Source: Numida meleagris (lineage: Eukaryota > Chordata > Aves > Galliformes > Numididae). From it: a stretch of DNA of 64,000 nt. Below the pieces are notes generated by a model that was not told the DNA's origin, did no database searches, and worked only from the letters and a program-made list of their open reading frames with translations. Below are positions 1 through 12,257 of this stretch, piece after piece. Location: assembly GCF_002078875.1 (NCBI RefSeq), contig NC_034414.1, positions 34,007,660 through 34,071,659 of the forward strand, given 5' to 3'. Every line of letters begins with the position of its first letter. The first letter of the stretch is position 1. Made by a program: the position numbers and the translations under genes.

Positions 1-1560
1 GTTACTGTACACTTATGTAAAATATTATAAAAATAGGATGAGGGAACTTGAAATAACTGCATATGTTGAAGCCCAACAAATCAGCGGTTGCATTATTCTG
101 TTTCCTATATATCTTTCTTCCTTTGCAAAAAGGAAAAAAATCCTTTGCTTTGTTTTCCATGCCACCTGTACAAAAATCTACCTTCAGTTTAAGGATCAAA
201 TCTTATGGGTCAGGATCATAAGGATTCTCACACAGAGCTGTGAGATACTTGTTTTTTACACATTAAAGACTTTTGACTTTGTAATTTTAAAGATTAATTT
301 TGTCAGAGGGAAAAAATTGCAGAGCAAAGGCTATTGTTGCTTGTGTTCTGCTGTGGATAGAAACATAAGACTAACTTAAAAGTATGTGACCATGTTGTCC
401 TCTAGTGGCTGCCCAAGAGAATATCCAACCATAAATTTCACAAGAAACATTGCTACAATGGAAATTAGTGTAAGTCCTGGAAATTCTTGATTCTGGAACG
501 ATTTGGTAACTGGATCTCCACATAATCAATCTGAGTGATTTCTGTTCTAGCAACAGGCCATGCAAGCCTCAATCTTGCCACTCCTGAATTACACCTCTTA
601 GCAACATCTTAAATTTTGCTTCCGAAGGGTCTTTATGGGGAGAAAATACAATTCCACACCTGTGAAGTTAAAGTGTGTCTTCTTGGAGAGGACATCTACA
701 GAAGTAGATGGTAAAGAAATTATTTCTGTTTCTCGGAGAGCTCTGTTCTGAAGCCCGCTGGGCCTGGTGCCTAACAGACAACTCAAATACTTTGCATGGT
801 AGTGAATAATAACTTATTAGATATAATAAGGCTCTTTTGCTCCATTATTTTAAAACAGAAGTGCAACATATAAGACAAACATAAATAAAAAAATAAAACA
901 CGCATGTTTCTTAATATAATGCATGTTTAAACTACACATCAAACCTCCTACAGAACAGAGATCTCTAAAGGTAGCCATCTTTCTCAGTGGGACTTCTGGA
1001 GCTTGCAGGGTCTCCATCAACCAGTTAGCATCTGCCATTGGAAGACTGAAAGTTGAATGAGGCATTACACAGGCTGCAAGGCCTAGATATTCTATGTATT
1101 TCCAGTAGGTAAATCTACCAGTCATTTAAGCCACAATGAAGACTTTTCATGGTAAAGCAAAGGCAACAATGAATGTATTTCATCACTGATCTTGAAGTTA
1201 GAATGCAGTTTCTCTTCTATCAATATGTAAGTACATCAGTTATGTACTTTATGTTTGTCTTTCACCAAATGATGACTACTGAGGTGGAGAAGGTAACTGA
1301 GTCTCATAAGGTCATGCCTAAAATCCACAAAGCTGAGGAACAAATGCACCTCTAAATTGTCTGCCCTATGGACCTCTGACTGTCTTTTGTCAGACAAGGA
1401 AGCTAAGTGCATTGATGTTAATTTATAAACAGAATAAAAGCAACACTAGAACAATCAGCAGTTACTGTGCACACATATTCTCTTAGACATCACGAGTTTA
1501 ATGCTAATAATAGTTGGAGTATGTGTATATGAAGCCATAGAGTAGTGCAGAGCAGAGAAA
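1..1560. other. AT-rich stretch without recognised gene
   Basis: Open frames here are short (113 residues at most), overlap on opposite strands and resemble no family I know. No repeat family, RNA gene or promoter could be recognised. I read it as ordinary unique non-coding DNA. Confidence 0.6.
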
Positions 1561-1564
1561 ATTA

Positions 1565-1787
1565 GAATGGAATGGTGTGGGGTGGAGTGGAGTGGGGTGG
1601 GGTGGGATGGAATGGAATGGAATGGCATGGAAAAGAATAGAATAGAATAGAATAGAATAGAATAGAATNNNNNNNNNNNNNNNNNNNNNNNNNNNAGAAT
1701 AGAATAGAATAGAATAGAATAGAATAGAATAGAATAGAATAGAATAGAATAGAATAGAATAGAATAGAATAGAATAGAATAGAATAG
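1565..1787. repeat. Pentamer microsatellite, GGAAT/GGTGG-like passing into (ATAGA)n
   Basis: The left part (about 1565-1632) is made of GGAAT, GGTGG and GGAGT-like pentamers. From about 1636 it becomes a very regular ATAGA array, interrupted by a run of N. The array ends where a minus-strand CR1 3' end begins. The reverse complement of the CR1 tail (CATAGAAT) contains the same ATAGAAT string, so the array may have grown from that tail. The long minus-strand open frame across it is only a translation of the pentamer (FYSIL repeats). Confidence 0.95.
1669..1695. other. Assembly gap of 27 N
   Basis: Twenty-seven N bases lie inside the ATAGA array. The true array length is therefore unknown and could be much longer or polymorphic. 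Confidence 0.99.
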
Positions 1788-2109
1788 GAGGAATAGCTCA
1801 GCTTGGTTGGAAGGTTCCTTCAAAGATCATCTAGTCCACTTCAGGGCTAACCAAAAGTTTAAGCATATTAATGTGGGCATTGTTCAATTTTTTCTTGAAC
1901 ACTGACAAGAATGGGACATTAACCACCTCACTAGGAAGTTTAAGGGTTTGACCATCCTCATGATAAAGAAATTTTTCCTAATGTCCAATCTGAACCTCCC
2001 CTGGAGCAGATTTGTGCCATTCCTGTGTGCCTTGCCATCACAGACATAAGAGATCTGTACCTCTCTCTTCACTTCCTCTGTTCATGGAGTTGTAGAGAGC
2101 AATAAGATC
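1788..2109 (-). mobile_element. CR1 LINE 3' fragment, minus orientation
   Basis: The sequence reads as the reverse complement of a CR1 3' end. The tail side is at the left (TTGGTTGGAAGG... then a form of AAAGATCATCTAGTCC). The stretch TTGTAGAGAGCAATAAGATC at the right matches, in reverse, the CR1 segment 'GATC.TATTGCTCTCTACAA'. It is 5' truncated, as is usual for CR1, and broken by many small changes. No intact reading frame remains. Confidence 0.88.
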
Positions 2110-5100
2110 AAGGAAAAAAAAAAAAGATTGTTCTGAGCCACTGAGAAAAATTGGAGTAAAAGTTATATTATTTGAATTTATGCATTAGTATAAGAAGGCA
2201 GCATTAGCAGAAAGTAGAACAGATCTGCAAGAAAGAATGCCCTCTAGTCATTGGACATTGTTTCACAAGTAGGACAATAGTACTAGAAATCTATTTATTC
2301 CCCTGCTTGCCAAATTGGCATGTAAGAATATTCTTGTAAGAATAACATAAGTTTTTAATATTTTCTGCTGTAATGAGGATTTTTTTTTCTTTCACTAAGA
2401 CATTTCTAGAAGATAGCTTCCAGATTCTCCAAAAGTCTCCACACTTACTCACACAGCTATAGAATGCTGCATGACAACATCAAAAAGCAGCATAGTTTAA
2501 TAACCCTACAGCACCTCCTAACTGTTGCTTAGCTGTTGTGCTCATCTTGCCAATTTCATCTTGGTTGCATTTTGTTTTCTCTTAACTTTGGCAGCTGGGC
2601 GTATGTTAGAGGGCAGACCTAAGGGAGCACAAGGAAATTCTGACTGTTTACTAATAGCTTTCCTTGAGAATTGCCATAGATAAAAATCTTCCCTCCTCCC
2701 ACTCATGATCTGAAGTGTTAGATTGCGCCTTGTATGTGACATTGCTTCCAGCTGGGACTGTCACAACATGATCATCACTCTCTTTTGAGAGTACAACATC
2801 CGCAAGATAACAACACTAGTAATGGATTTCAAGCCATTACTCTCCTACTAAGGAATCTAAAAACAGGTCTAGGAAAATGCTGTGGATATTTGCTTCTGTT
2901 TCCTCTCCTCCCTATGTTTTGCTGGAAGAAATAGTTTGTTCCCTTGAAATCAAAGAACCAGTAAGATCTACTGGTGGCTTCTTATTTTAGAAGCTCACAG
3001 ACTGATAGACAAAGAGATATAGAAGTTACAAAAAATTCAGAGCAATTACAAATATGTTGAGAAACAGAACACAGGAAAATGTAGCTTTAAGAAACCTACA
3101 CTACGTCTAACCCAGATACACAAAGAAAAAAACTATATTATAAAAGATATGCTGTGAAGGTACACAAAAGCTTTAACAGCATAAACCTGCAATTTCAGGA
3201 TAGTTAACAAAGGTACCTGAAACACTTCCATGCATACTGTTGTAAGTAAATTCAGTTTAGAAGTTTTCAACGAAAGTGTTTCTTTTGAAAAATACCTGTT
3301 TTTGTGGGAAAGGAATCCTTTCCAACAAATAAATTAATTGAATATCTAGAAATTGATAAGCATAGACTAATAGATTATAAATTGGAAAATAATAAGTTTT
3401 GAACAGTTTCAACATTTTTGACTGATTGTCCCCAGTCTACATGAAGCAATTTCTCAGCTGTACTTCATTTCTAGTGAAGCATTATGGTCTTCTGTTTGGA
3501 ACACTGACCACTCTTGTGCTTGTTCATTCTTCTTTACAACTGTGAGGCAGTAATTTTTTAGTATTTTGGCAGCCAGGCTTTTTTTTAAATTAAATTCCAA
3601 GGTAGATGAAAGTAGGATGCACAGTTGAAGTGCAACTCCTTTTTTTATATTTTGCATGACCAATAGACAAGAAAAGGTTGAAGAATGAAGAATACCTTAA
3701 TGCACAGAAAAATATCCAAATCACACATCCTTGTGTGATTAGGAAAAGTTTGAAGGGAAAATGACTGGGAAAAAACAGATCAGATGATCCAGTCTTTTGA
3801 AAGCTATCATGAAGAAACAAATACTGATGGAAGTGGACCTCTTGGCCTCAGTTTGTATGCAGAAAGACAGTGCAGATCAGAGTGGCAGAAGAATGTCTCT
3901 GACTGCTTGTGGTACTCTGTGAATTCCCAGAGCATCTACTCACCAGAAGTTCTTGTTGCACAGTGAGAGCATGAATGTGTCTATGTACACACATATTCAA
4001 TTCTAAGCCAGGAAGAAATTAAATTTTGCAGATAGTAAATTGTAATAATTTAAATTATAATGCTGAAAATAATAATTCTGATATCCAGAGATGATCACAC
4101 ATACAGCCCTAGGGAACATTGGAATTTCTGAAATTGTGGACTCCTGAGATGATCCTAAGCTTTGAATATCTTTGATTTATAGAGTTAAAAAATCTAGTTT
4201 CTGTGCACTTCATCTCTTCTTGGTGTTTGTCATAGAACTTTCACAACTCAAGTCTTATTTGCAGTCAAATAGGCCAGAAAGAATCATGGATGTTGAAATG
4301 GGTAATACGTGGCTGGTAGGTGATGTTCATCTGCAGTGTAATCTTGACAATTAAGATATTCAGAAATAAATGATTCTGAAGTTAAAACAGGAGAAGAAGA
4401 TATATATTTTTTTCCATTGTTTTTAATTTTGAAACTAAAGTCCCCAACATTCCATGATACATTAAAGAAGGATTTCTTTGTTTGTTTTCTTCACGGGGTA
4501 ACTCAGAAATCTCATTGCTTATTCTGAGAGTTTCTCTGAGTTCTTGATTGTAGTAAACTGAAAAAATAAATGTTTGACTACAATACTTTTACTCAGGACA
4601 CTATATAAAAATACATACTTCTGTTTTTTAAATTACATATTGATTTTTAAAATAAAACACAAAGACCTGCCTGGAACTTAAGTTTACCCAATGTTAAAAT
4701 GTTAACTTATATTTGTATGAATTAGAAGTCAGTAAATATAATCACATATAAATCTGGTGACACTGGGTTCAAGTATCAGTGAAATGTACTGTTTTACTCT
4801 ATTTTACTAATGTCTTCTTACAGCACTTCAACAGTTTTCAGCCCAGAAAATTTAATGCTATATTGCAATGGATTTAAAGAAGTCCAATATTTTGTTAATT
4901 TCATATAAAGAGAATGTAATGAGTTTGCTCTACTTGTTATACAGAGACATATAAAACCATTTGGTACATATTTTAGAAACAAATATTTGTGTTATCCATT
5001 GCACTGTGAGAGTATATTAATCAGAATTAACTTGAAAAGAAAAAAAAAAAGGCCACTGAGGCACAATGGTTTAAGTAAAGTTCACAGAAGAGGAACACAT

Positions 5101-5253
5101 CTGGTTATTTTCTTTACTCAGCTTAAATACTGAGTATAAATCACAACTTTTCTTGGATTTTATAATACATTGTTTTTCCATAAGTGATTTATTTCCTACT
5201 CTAACTATTCCTGAAATTTCATTTTAATAAAAAAAAAATTTAATTAGATCTGC
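2110..5253. other. AT-rich stretch without recognised gene
   Basis: Frames here are 60 to 76 codons and overlap on both strands. A frame at 3784-3966 has protein-like composition but no recognisable domain, splice context or paralogue in the window. I assign nothing. Confidence 0.6.
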
Positions 5254-5622
5254 AGAGACCTCACTGCTCTCTTCAAATACCTGAAAGGTGATTGCAGTGA
5301 GAGCGGGGTTGGTCTCTCCTCACTGGTGACAGGTGACAGGACAAGGGGAAAGGGCCTCAAGTTGCGCCAGGGGAGGTTTAGGTTGGCTATCAGGAAAAGC
5401 TTCTTTACAGAAAGGGTTGTTAAGCACTGGAATAGGCTCCTCGGAGAGGTGGTTGAGTCACCACCCCTGAATGTGTTTAAAAACCATTTGGATGTGGTGC
5501 TCGGGGACATGATTTAGCGGTGGATTGTTAGAGTAAGGGTAGTATGGTTAGGTTGCAGTTGGACTTGATGGTCTTGAAGGTCCTTTCCAACCTGAGCAAT
5601 TCTATGATTCTATGATTCTATG
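5254..5622 (+). mobile_element. CR1 LINE 3' fragment, plus orientation
   Basis: The fragment holds the last codons of CR1 ORF2 and the 3' untranslated region. It ends in three copies of ATTCTATG, the octamer tail typical of CR1. The plus-strand reading contains [20 protein letters not shown] and stops at the TAG of ATGATTTAG near 5517. It is nearly identical to the 3' part of the CR1 at 14867-15440, with roughly eight differences over about 370 bases by eye. Both copies therefore come from one comparatively recent subfamily. Confidence 0.93.
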
Positions 5623-8600
5623 AAAAAGACTCCAGTAATATTTTGAAGTAAAAGAGGAACAAGAACTTCTGATTGGCACTGTTGCTTGAAAGGTGGCCCC
5701 TCTAATGAGGCAGAAATCCATCAAGGATGCTTTTTACACTCTCTAAAATCTGCCAGATGTCAAACCTAAAACTGTGAAAGTTATAATGCAATTCTAAAAT
5801 TATAATATTAATAATAATAAAAATAATAATAACCATGTGCTCAAATGCAGAAAGCAATCCTAGGCAACAAAGGCTCATGTGTAATTCCTTCCTTTTTATT
5901 ACTTGCCCGACACACTCTTCATCATAATATTTTCTCTCTTCTTCTACTAACAAAAGTACCATCATCATCTATATCCAATGTGAGCCCAATGCCAGTACAA
6001 AACAGTATAAAAAAAATGTAAAGTATTATTTTTTACATTCTATCAATATAAAAAGTGAGCCTTCATTCTCATTTGCAGTTCTGCATCTACACTGTCATTC
6101 TTCCTATACCGTACAGCAGGACATGGTCACTAACACACAGCTAAATTCCTACAGACCTTAAATAACCTCAGCTGTGCTCTGAGCAGAAATCCACATGGCA
6201 GCAAATACATATGAATTTTCAAAGGTGAGCTAAGTTGGTTGCTGTGCTTTGCTGTGAATAAACTTCTTTTATCTAATGTCAGAACAATAGAGAAAAGGAA
6301 TGTATGGAATGGTTTACCTTTCTATGTAAGCTTCTTACAAGCTAAGGGAGATATTTGTTTTGAAAGATGAGAAATCCAAAGGCATCTCTTTCCATGCACT
6401 CAACCAATCTTTTAAAAAGTAAATAAAATGCCTGCTAGATGCATATCTCTTAGATTCTTTATCCATAATATTGTTTGATTTTTTTTCCTTTTTCTAGAGC
6501 AACACAGAAGTCCACATTTGTGTTTGCAGGGAATAAGGTTAACTTTTAACTTGGCTGAAGTCCTGGCTCTGCAGGTCCCTGTGTTTTGTAATTTGAAGGT
6601 TAAATTCTTCTCAGAGAACGTGGCTGGAGTTAGTGTTCTCAATCCAAATAACTATAGGAGCTGTCTGACCTTTGTAAGAGCAAGTCAATTTTTGTACTGT
6701 CAGAAGAAGCACTGTTGACAATAATATTCACAATCACAAGGAAAAACGGTTTGCCACAAGCATATCACTGAAGGCGAATCAGTGAACAGTTAGATAAAAC
6801 CGTTTTAACTGGATTCAAAGAGTCTCTTTTACACAGCTTCAGGTTGTATTCAAAAGCCTGAAGACCTGCAGTGTCCACAGCTCTCCTACAAATTTCAACA
6901 AGATCAATGGAAAAAATAATAATGAAAGAGAATTGGGACTCATGTGCTCTAAACGTTTTGACCTCTAGGTCATCTACTCTCTAGCAAATTCAGGCAAGTG
7001 TAACTGGAAAATATATAAAATAATTGCCTATTGCCTTTGTCCTCCACCCAGCACAAATTGCAAAACAGGTCTAGTATCAAAATCATTTGGTGAAAAACAC
7101 TATATTAGCACGTATTACCTTGAGAATCTCACTGCATATCATAAACATTTTTACTTTTCTATTAAGAACACTGGGACTTTTGAATATCTGATAAATAACC
7201 ATTTTTAGTCAGAATCTCAAGCAAAAGCAGCTTTGTTTTGGACTGAATAATGGTTTGCAGAAACAGAGAATAAAGTATCCTGTCTTGAGAGAATTCTAGA
7301 ATTATGAAAATATGCTCAGGTTTCTGTTTGCAATTACAAATACAAGTATGCAAGCAAGGGAAAAAGAAAACAAGGAACCCAATCAAGAAAGAATGACCCA
7401 AGATATTCAGCACATAAGTGATAGATAGATATTTTTATGAAAAAAAATCAGGAAAAAAAAATTCTGAGCATTTGAGAGAGACACATATTGTGGAAAATCT
7501 TCTTTATTTCTCCCTTTACTCTAAGACTGATCCAAGATTATTAGAAATCTCAATATTTTTTATACTCTCTTAACTCTAAAATAAATGGATTTGGACCATT
7601 CTTTCTCACATCTATACATTCAATAAATGAAATGTCTGTGTATATTTTAATGACATCATACATTATGTCTGAAACTTTTCAGAATAGTATAAAACACAGC
7701 TTGCCTGAATCAGAGTAAGTTTTTGGCTCTGTATAAAGGAGGATTCAAAGGAAGAGCTAAGTCAGTGGAAATTTTGCAACTTAGCTGACATAATAAACTA
7801 AGATACAGCTTCATATCTTTTTTTTTAAGCTATTTACTTAGTTCTTTGGCTCATGACCTGGCTTATGTTTTGACACATCTGTTACAGACTGCAACCAGGG
7901 CAACAAGCAAATGTTGGAAATTTTGTAACACTTAAGGAATGTTTAAATATTATTTGTGGGAACACCCGACAAATAAAAAAGGAATTTAAACTAAAAACTG
8001 GTAAATTTAGGCCCACAGTCTACAAACATGTATTCTGCACATTCTTTTCTTCAATAATACAAGATGTTATCTTCACATAAAATCATTAGCTGTTCTATCA
8101 TGTATATGATTTTAATGTGATTGGGTTCTTTAAAAAAAAATCCTGCAGGAATAGGATACATTTCAGTATTAACTTTCATGCCAAATAGACGATTTTGACA
8201 AAAATTTCTATTCCATAATTGTAAACATGGACTTTTCCCATCAAATGCTTCATTCAGAAAGCTTCGCTTGAAATAGAACGGCTTTGATTTTAATAGATCA
8301 AGATACTTTATTTTTTCTTCACTGTACTAAAGACACTTCCATTTCCATCTGTTGCAGCACTAATTTGTGTACACTGATGTTTCAGTAATATTTAGTGATT
8401 TGTGTTACAGTGTTATCTAGAATTTAGACTTCTTTCATATAACTGATGAGTAGGTCCTGTCTCTGAAAAGATACATGGAGATTAAAAATTATTATCCTGA
8501 CTTGCATCTGTTCAATCTCTAGGCATACAATGAGATGCACTGTGGGCATTGCAGTGCAGCTTCTCTCTTTAGAGATGTAGGCAGATGTAAAATGGACTGA

Positions 8601-8730
8601 GAAAACCACAATGACGACAGAGAGAAAGCTCTAATAGTTTGAATTAAAATGACTCAGAAATATATAATAGCTTCCAAATGTCAGCTACACAGAAAAGTTT
8701 GTTTTGCTCAACTTTTTAAATCTTAAAAGT
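5623..8730. other. AT-rich stretch without recognised gene
   Basis: Only short overlapping frames are present, with AT-rich simple sequence near 5800-5835 (ATAATA runs). No repeat family or RNA gene was recognised. Confidence 0.6.
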
Positions 8731-8987
8731 GAAGGGTAGATTTAGACTAGATATTAGGAAGAAATTATTTTCTGTGAGGGTAATGAGACACTGGAACAGG
8801 TTGTCCAGAAAGGCTGTGGATGCCCCCTCCCTGGGGGCCTTCAAGGCCAGGCTGGATGGGACTTTGAGCAACATGGTCTAGAGGGAGGTGTCCCTGCCTA
8901 TAGCGGGGGGGGCGGGGGGGATTGGAACTAGATGATCTTAAGGGTCCCTTCCAACCCAAACCATTCTATGATTCTACAATTCTATGG
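8731..8987 (+). mobile_element. CR1 LINE 3' fragment with G-run
   Basis: Recognisable CR1 segments in order are GAAGGGTAGATTTAGACTAG, then GACACTGGAACAGGTTG, then GGGGGCCTTCAAGGCCAGGC. They are followed by CTTCCAACCCAAACCATTCT and a degenerate octamer tail ATTCTATGATTCTACAATTCTATGG. The usual short G-run before GGAACTAGATGATC is expanded here to a G8-C-G7 stretch near 8904-8920. This copy belongs to a different CR1 subfamily from those at 5254 and 14867. Confidence 0.92.
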
Positions 8988-10180
8988 TGACTCCATGGAG
9001 CTGTTACCATGGAAGAAGTATTCATTTAATTTATTTGACTTTTCAGACAGTTTCTGAATATTAGTTGTTCAAACAATATTTATGGTTTGAAACAAAGTGC
9101 AAAACATAATAATAATCATCATATCCAACTGAAGTTTCTGAAAAATGATTTTGTTACTTCATATGAAGTTATCTTCCTCTCTAGGAGGAAGGAAATAGAT
9201 TTTAATGGTTCACAGCTGCCTTGGGCAGCAGATTATATTCTTCAAGGTTTCTAATCTCTTCAGAGAAGGAGACATAATGTAGTTCCAAAAGAATTACATT
9301 TTCCCTGCTTGGATAACATTTATGACAGGATTTTATATTGCTTTTTTCTTTTTAAAATCTGATCATTTGTTTTATGTCAGGAGTTGTGCTCATTATTTCT
9401 AGAACTAATTATTTCTAAAGAACTTCTGATGAGAACTTATAGGGAATATTCTCACACAGAACAAATACAAGCTGTTATCTCAATAGCCAATCAAGACTTT
9501 AGCAGTACTTTATAGTTTAATCAGAAATAACATTCAGGATTTCAGGTTGTTCAGAGCTCATTTACATGTTTCTTAAAGCACAGTATTACCTTCAGATCAA
9601 GACTTGATTTTTCCGTTCTTTGGAAAACTACTCCAAATATATGTTTGCAAAAATCAATTCTCATTTTCTTAAATACCATATATATTTGCAGTTAAGTCCA
9701 CATATTTCTATTACATTAAGAACTTTTTTTCTCCCATTACTTTAGAATCTAGAAGTGAAAGGGAAGAAAAGGGCAAAAACTTTTGAGGTTCACTGCTACA
9801 ACTGAACTAGACAGCTCTGGATATATGAAAAGTTATGTAAAAGGAAAAAAATCAACATATGAGATACAAATTATCAAAAGAAGCACCGAAATTAAAGGTT
9901 ATGTATGTATGTAAAATACCAAATAAACAGAGATCTAAAAAGATCACATGCAGATATACCGTTAACTGTAGCTTCAGCCAGGCACAAATACACCTTCTTT
10001 CCTGTATTAGAGCAAAGAGCACATGCAAAACCTCAACAGACTAGGGTATATATGAGAAAATACTTGTGTTCAATGATCGGAATGAAGTGGCTTAGTGAAA
10101 AAAGAATGCAGGTGAAATGAACATGAAATGTGTGAGTTTGTTTGTTTTCCTCAAATAGGCATTGCTTTTTATATTCCAAA
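8988..10180. other. AT-rich stretch without recognised gene
   Basis: No repeat family, RNA or convincing reading frame was found between the CR1 tail and the start of the LTR at 10181. Confidence 0.6.
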
Positions 10181-10626
10181 TGTAGAATGCCCCATGGTCA
10201 ACTGGTACAACAGAGGAACTTACTGTGTTGTAGTAGGCGTGTCACGGATCTCGGTCTGTAACACGGAAAGGCCCTTCCCCATATGCTTGTTATTGGTACA
10301 CCTACATACTTGAACCTGTGACGTAGACACAGGGGGCCGTGCTTCTTTGTTTTCATAACAAGGGGCACAACAACTCCGTGTATGGCCTTTCGGAAGTGAC
10401 AGGTCAGAAGCAGGAGATTTAATATGATTGGCCAGGAGCTCTGCGTGAGCTTCTGGAACAGTCTAGTAAAAAGATAAGAAATACTATATATTTCTGTAGC
10501 TCTCACTAATAAATGCCATTTTGCTGCTCATCATATTGATGTTACGTGCAGTTGCTGGCCAGAGACCAGGTTTAGGTTCTCTACGTGCAAGAATAATACT
10601 AAAAGGGTCGCCGGACATCGGTAACA
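10181..10626 (+). mobile_element. Endogenous retrovirus LTR (tRNA-Phe-primed type)
   Basis: The segment begins with TGTAGAATGC and ends with CGGTAACA, so it has TG...CA ends over 446 bases. Two bases later a primer-binding-site-like sequence begins, which fixes the right boundary and the plus orientation. A TATATA lies at 10485-10490 and AATAAA at 10508-10513. That close spacing resembles the short-R layout of avian leukosis-type LTRs. The left boundary is inferred from the TG end only, because no matching duplication can be tested with the right side truncated. I cannot name the family. Confidence 0.8.
10508..10513 (+). promoter_or_regulatory. LTR polyadenylation signal AATAAA
   Basis: AATAAA lies about 18 bases after the TATATA of the same LTR. 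It is about 115 bases before the LTR end, consistent with a U3 signal and a short R. Confidence 0.6.
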
Positions 10627-10628
10627 AA

Positions 10629-10646
10629 TGGTGCCAAAACCCGGGA
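10629..10646 (+). promoter_or_regulatory. Primer binding site, tRNA-Phe-like
   Basis: TGGTGCCAAAACCCGGGA lies two bases after the LTR terminus. The complement of the 3' end of vertebrate tRNA-Phe with CCA is TGGTGCCGAAACCCGGGA. Only one base differs, and it is a CG to CA change of the kind produced by methyl-CpG decay. This supports a provirus primed by tRNA-Phe. Confidence 0.8.
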
Positions 10647-10700
10647 AGTCGGTAACAAAATGAAACAAATGAAGAAAAAAAAATGAAGAAATAAAATGAA
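10647..10700 (+). mobile_element. Short remnant of retroviral leader
   Basis: After the binding site the sequence reads AGTCGGTAACAAAATGAAAC and passes into AAATGAAGA-rich low-complexity DNA. No gag-like frame follows, so the provirus is cut off within about 60 bases of the LTR. The LTR-terminal string CGGTAACA reappears at about 10650-10657. Confidence 0.5.
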
Positions 10701-11539
10701 GAAAATATTTTTGCTTTTCTGCAGTGTTCATATTTAAGTAAATTTTTATGAATTTCACAGGAGAATATAAGCATATAAAGCATGTCTGCAACTTGAAATG
10801 CCTCTTCCTTAGAAAATGTGTTCATTCTGGGACATATCCATGCAATGAAAAAGGGGTCCAAGGGATTTCACTGAGTAATTAGGGAAGTTCTTACAAAAGT
10901 ATTATAAAGAAATGAATGCCTGGTTTTTACTGTAGATCAGCCTTGGCTAATACCAAGCACATTAAGGTCAGAATGAAGCAGTTTGCAAAGATCTACTTAT
11001 CATTTGTAGTTAACAAGTTCAGAGTTTTTAACATGACATGCAGAGTGGTATGCAAGTAATTTACTGTTTTATACTCTCAAGTCAGCATTATTGGTGCATT
11101 CTGAAAAGTGTTGGTAACACAGGAGAAACAAAGTGGAAATGAACAGTTACTGTATTTGCCACAGAAGAAATTAGTGATTAAAGTACAAAGGAATAGATTA
11201 GGACTTATTTGACAAGTTAGTCAAATGTATATTTAAATTCAAGTACAGAAATTTAACAGTTTTGTTGTTGATAAGTAACCTGTACAATTTTATCACTAAT
11301 GGAAAGAACTTTCTGAATACCAATTTTTTTCATCCCTGTATTTATGGACATCTATGATTAGGGAAATTGCTTTATAATATTCACTTATTATTTGCAAGTC
11401 AGAGAAAGTCTCCAGTGATGACTAATTTACTGAAGTCAGGTTATGAAGTGCTTGTCGGTGAAAACAGAGGGCAAACTACCTTAATTTTGTATTTTGCATC
11501 TTTTAGGTCCTGCTTTATTGTGAAATAGGATTCTACACC
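10701..11539. other. AT-rich stretch without recognised gene
   Basis: No feature could be supported between the two LTR loci. Confidence 0.6.
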
Positions 11540-12084
11540 ATTGTTATTGGTATTCCACATCATAACATCATGTAGTACCCTGGGAGTTAAAGAGTTAATG
11601 CTCCAGCTTTGTGGATCTTTGATAGTTTCGGGTATACCTGTCTCAGAAGAGAAGAACTACACATCCCAGAGGACTGCTCACAGTTCTGTTTCCATTTTCC
11701 GTTCAGAGGGAAAGATAAAACTGTTCACAGGTCACAAGATGGTCCCCTTTTTTCCCTTTCTGTTCATCTCAGCTGCATGTGCTCCCTAGCTGTCTTGCCT
11801 TCAGCATTAGAGTGAGGCCTTCGGTTTTTGGACACTCTCTCTCTCAGTTTATTTATTAGCCTCAATTCCAATTATATTGTATGATATTGGGTTATCTTGC
11901 ATTCCAATATTATATTTAGTAAATTAGTTTTCCCCTTCAGATCACTGCTGCTGTTTTGTTTTTAGGCTCATCTCCCATCTCCTTACCCTTTCCTCTTTTC
12001 CCTCTTTACTGTCACATGGCTCTGTGGGTCCCCTCACCCCATTAGTCACAGAACCAGCCCAAACCGGCCCATACGTTGATGACA
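11540..12084 (+). mobile_element. Main-family solo LTR, longer subfamily, 5' end clipped
   Basis: It contains ATTCCACATCATAACATCAT and AGTTAAAGAGTTAATGCTCC, both shared with the LTR at 16941-17520. The right end is GTTGATGACA, a variant of the family's usual GTTGACA terminus. The family start TGTCATGG is missing, so about 24 bases are absent or diverged at the left. The element belongs to the longer (about 580-bp) subfamily, which carries the AGTTAAAGAGTTAATGC segment absent from the 529-bp copies. No primer site or internal region follows. Confidence 0.85.
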
Positions 12085-12142
12085 ATAATGTCTCTTTCAC
12101 TTCCCATGTGAGATTTTAAGTTGATTTATTAGCAGCAGCAGC
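12085..12142. other. Short unique spacer
   Basis: This is host sequence with an AGCAGCAGCAG run between the end of one LTR and the target duplication of the next. Confidence 0.6.
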
Positions 12143-12148
12143 CACATT
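12143..12148. repeat. Left target-site duplication CACATT (6 bp)
   Basis: CACATT here matches CACATT at 13104-13109 exactly. The two copies flank the outer LTR. Confidence 0.8.
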
Positions 12149-12251
12149 TGTTGCTGTCTCCTCCCGTGGCTGTCCATCCTCCCGACCCGAGGCTGTCCGT
12201 GCTCGCTCGGACAGAGTCTCTCAGTCACCAATGCAGTGGAAGCAGAACTCG

Positions 12252-12257
12252 TTTATT
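12252..12257 (-). promoter_or_regulatory. AATAAA signal of the outer LTR
   Basis: TTTATT on the plus strand is AATAAA on the minus strand. It lies just downstream, in element orientation, of the TATA-like sequence at 12275-12281. Confidence 0.6.

Noticed and set aside
1455..1823. 122-codon minus-strand frame with FYSIL repeats
   Set aside because: It is a translation of the ATAGA pentamer array and spans unknown bases; not a gene.
3784..3966. 60-codon frame with protein-like composition
   Set aside because: No known domain, no second exon and no supporting context; chance frames of this size are common here.
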